From JANQQC01 sp965262255 (lineage in GTDB: Bacteria; Pseudomonadota; Alphaproteobacteria; Caulobacterales; Hyphomonadaceae), in contig OZ253505.1 of the NCBI GenBank assembly GCA_965262255.1, forward strand, positions 434,001 to 498,000: DNA of 64,000 bases. The letters run 5' to 3'. The translations under genes were made by a program, and so were the position numbers. Position 1 is the stretch's first letter. Each line of letters starts with the position of its first letter. Shown here in pieces: positions 63,425-64,000 of the stretch. The notes under the pieces were generated by a model that was not told the DNA's origin, made no database searches, and saw only the letters and a list, made by a program, of their open reading frames with translations.

Positions 63425-64000
63425 CTAAAGGTCAAGAACGTCCTCGATTCGATACAAGCCAGGTTTCTGATCCGCTATCCAATTTGCCGCAAACAGTGCG
63501 CCTTGAGCAAATACTTTTCTGTCTAAAGCGCTATGAGAAAGTCGAATGAGTTCATATTCGTTTGCCAGCATAACCTCATGTTCGCCGGCAACCCCACCAG
63601 CCCGCCTAACAGCAAATCCCAATTCCCCTACTCTACGCTTCGCCTGACGGCCATCATAGGGTTCCCGCTGTATTTCGCTCAAATTTCTCTGTTTTCCGTC
63701 TGCGACCGCTTGTCCAAGCATTAACGCCGTTCCCGACGGTGCGTCCAATTTGTGTCGATGATGGGTTTCGAGAATTTCTATATCCCAATCGGAACTTAAT
63801 TTTTGAGACGCTAACCTCACGAGTGAACACAGCAGGGTTATTCCCAATGAGAAATTTCCTGCCTTGATGATTGCAAATCTTTCTGCCGCGAAACCAATTT
63901 TTTCTTCTTCATTCTGCGAGAATCCCGTTGTTCCGATAACTATGCCATTGACATTAGTATCACTCAGATTCTCCAATGCGTTCACGGTGGCTTCTGGCCT
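63425..64000 (-). CDS. dapB: 4-hydroxy-tetrahydrodipicolinate reductase, C-terminal part (cut by window edge)
   Basis: Catalyses the NAD(P)H-dependent second step of the diaminopimelate/lysine pathway. Visible signatures are IVIGTTGFSQNEEEKI, AGNFSLGITLL and ILETHHRHKLDAPSGTALML, the last being the DapB substrate site. The frame continues past the right edge (PEATVNALEN precedes), so the N-terminal Rossmann motif is outside the window. The C-terminus GLYRIEDVLDL is a normal end. Confidence 0.93.
   Translation of the reverse strand, partial: RPEATVNALENLSDTNVNGIVIGTTGFSQNEEEKIGFAAERFAIIKAGNFSLGITLLCSLVRLASQKLSSDWDIEILETHHRHKLDAPSGTALMLGQAVADGKQRNLSEIQREPYDGRQAKRRVGELGFAVRRAGGVAGEHEVMLANEYELIRLSHSALDRKVFAQGALFAANWIADQKPGLYRIEDVLDL

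Overview
The window looks like chromosomal DNA of an AT-leaning alphaproteobacterium, most likely in or near Hyphomicrobiales (Rhizobiales). The evidence is gene content and neighbourhoods seen together in that group: uppP next to a complex I NDUFA9-type protein, pheA divergent from a membrane-anchored cytochrome c, an M17 aminopeptidase next to an NlpC/P60 hydrolase, bolA-grxD, truB-rpsO-pnp, fabA-fabI, an SH3 protein divergent from a 2-hydroxyacid dehydrogenase, and ialB-rlmN. The species cannot be named from the sequence.

Layout. 1-15 kb is core metabolism and envelope: gltD-gltB (gltB cut by the left edge), uppP, an NDUFA9-like protein, a 671-aa protein with a sigma-region-4-like helix-turn-helix, a YHS protein, pheA, cytochrome c, an NlpC/P60 hydrolase, M17 aminopeptidase, rpmJ, a lytic transglycosylase and an MFS transporter. 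15.3-35.2 kb holds two giant autotransporter genes in tandem. With the starts chosen here both encode 3,253 residues. They are near-identical over long tracts, diverge in sharply bounded islands, and each has its own promoter with a 25-bp dyad over the -35 box. 35.7-40.4 kb carries two RloB/RloA (AbiL-like) defence modules in tandem; the second RloA has an in-frame stop before its P-loop. 40.9-45.6 kb returns to core genes (bolA, grxD, truB, rpsO, pnp) with a 210-bp element with 21-bp inverted ends between truB and rpsO.

45.8-50.8 kb is accessory: an archaeal-type P-loop ATPase with a five-copy 54-bp tandem repeat in its upstream region, an Xre/ParS-like antitoxin candidate with a possibly eroded RES-type partner, uridine kinase, and a solitary TnpB with intact RuvC residues. 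51-57 kb holds fabA-fabI, an SH3 protein, a 2-hydroxyacid dehydrogenase and a TonB-dependent receptor. 57.5-60.5 kb is an IS graveyard (IS481 and IS1595 remnants, a partial gene duplicate) next to a two-gene, 4-bp-overlapping, toxin-antitoxin-like pair. 60.5-64 kb carries rlmN, ialB, clpP, a CAT-anticodon tRNA and the 3' part of dapB.

The strongest leads are the mosaic pair of giant autotransporters with matching dyad-containing promoters, the doubled RloAB locus where a near-identical 5' tract ends at the disabling stop codon, and the ATPase facing an iteron-like array. All family assignments come from reading motifs and architecture by eye. No database search was run.
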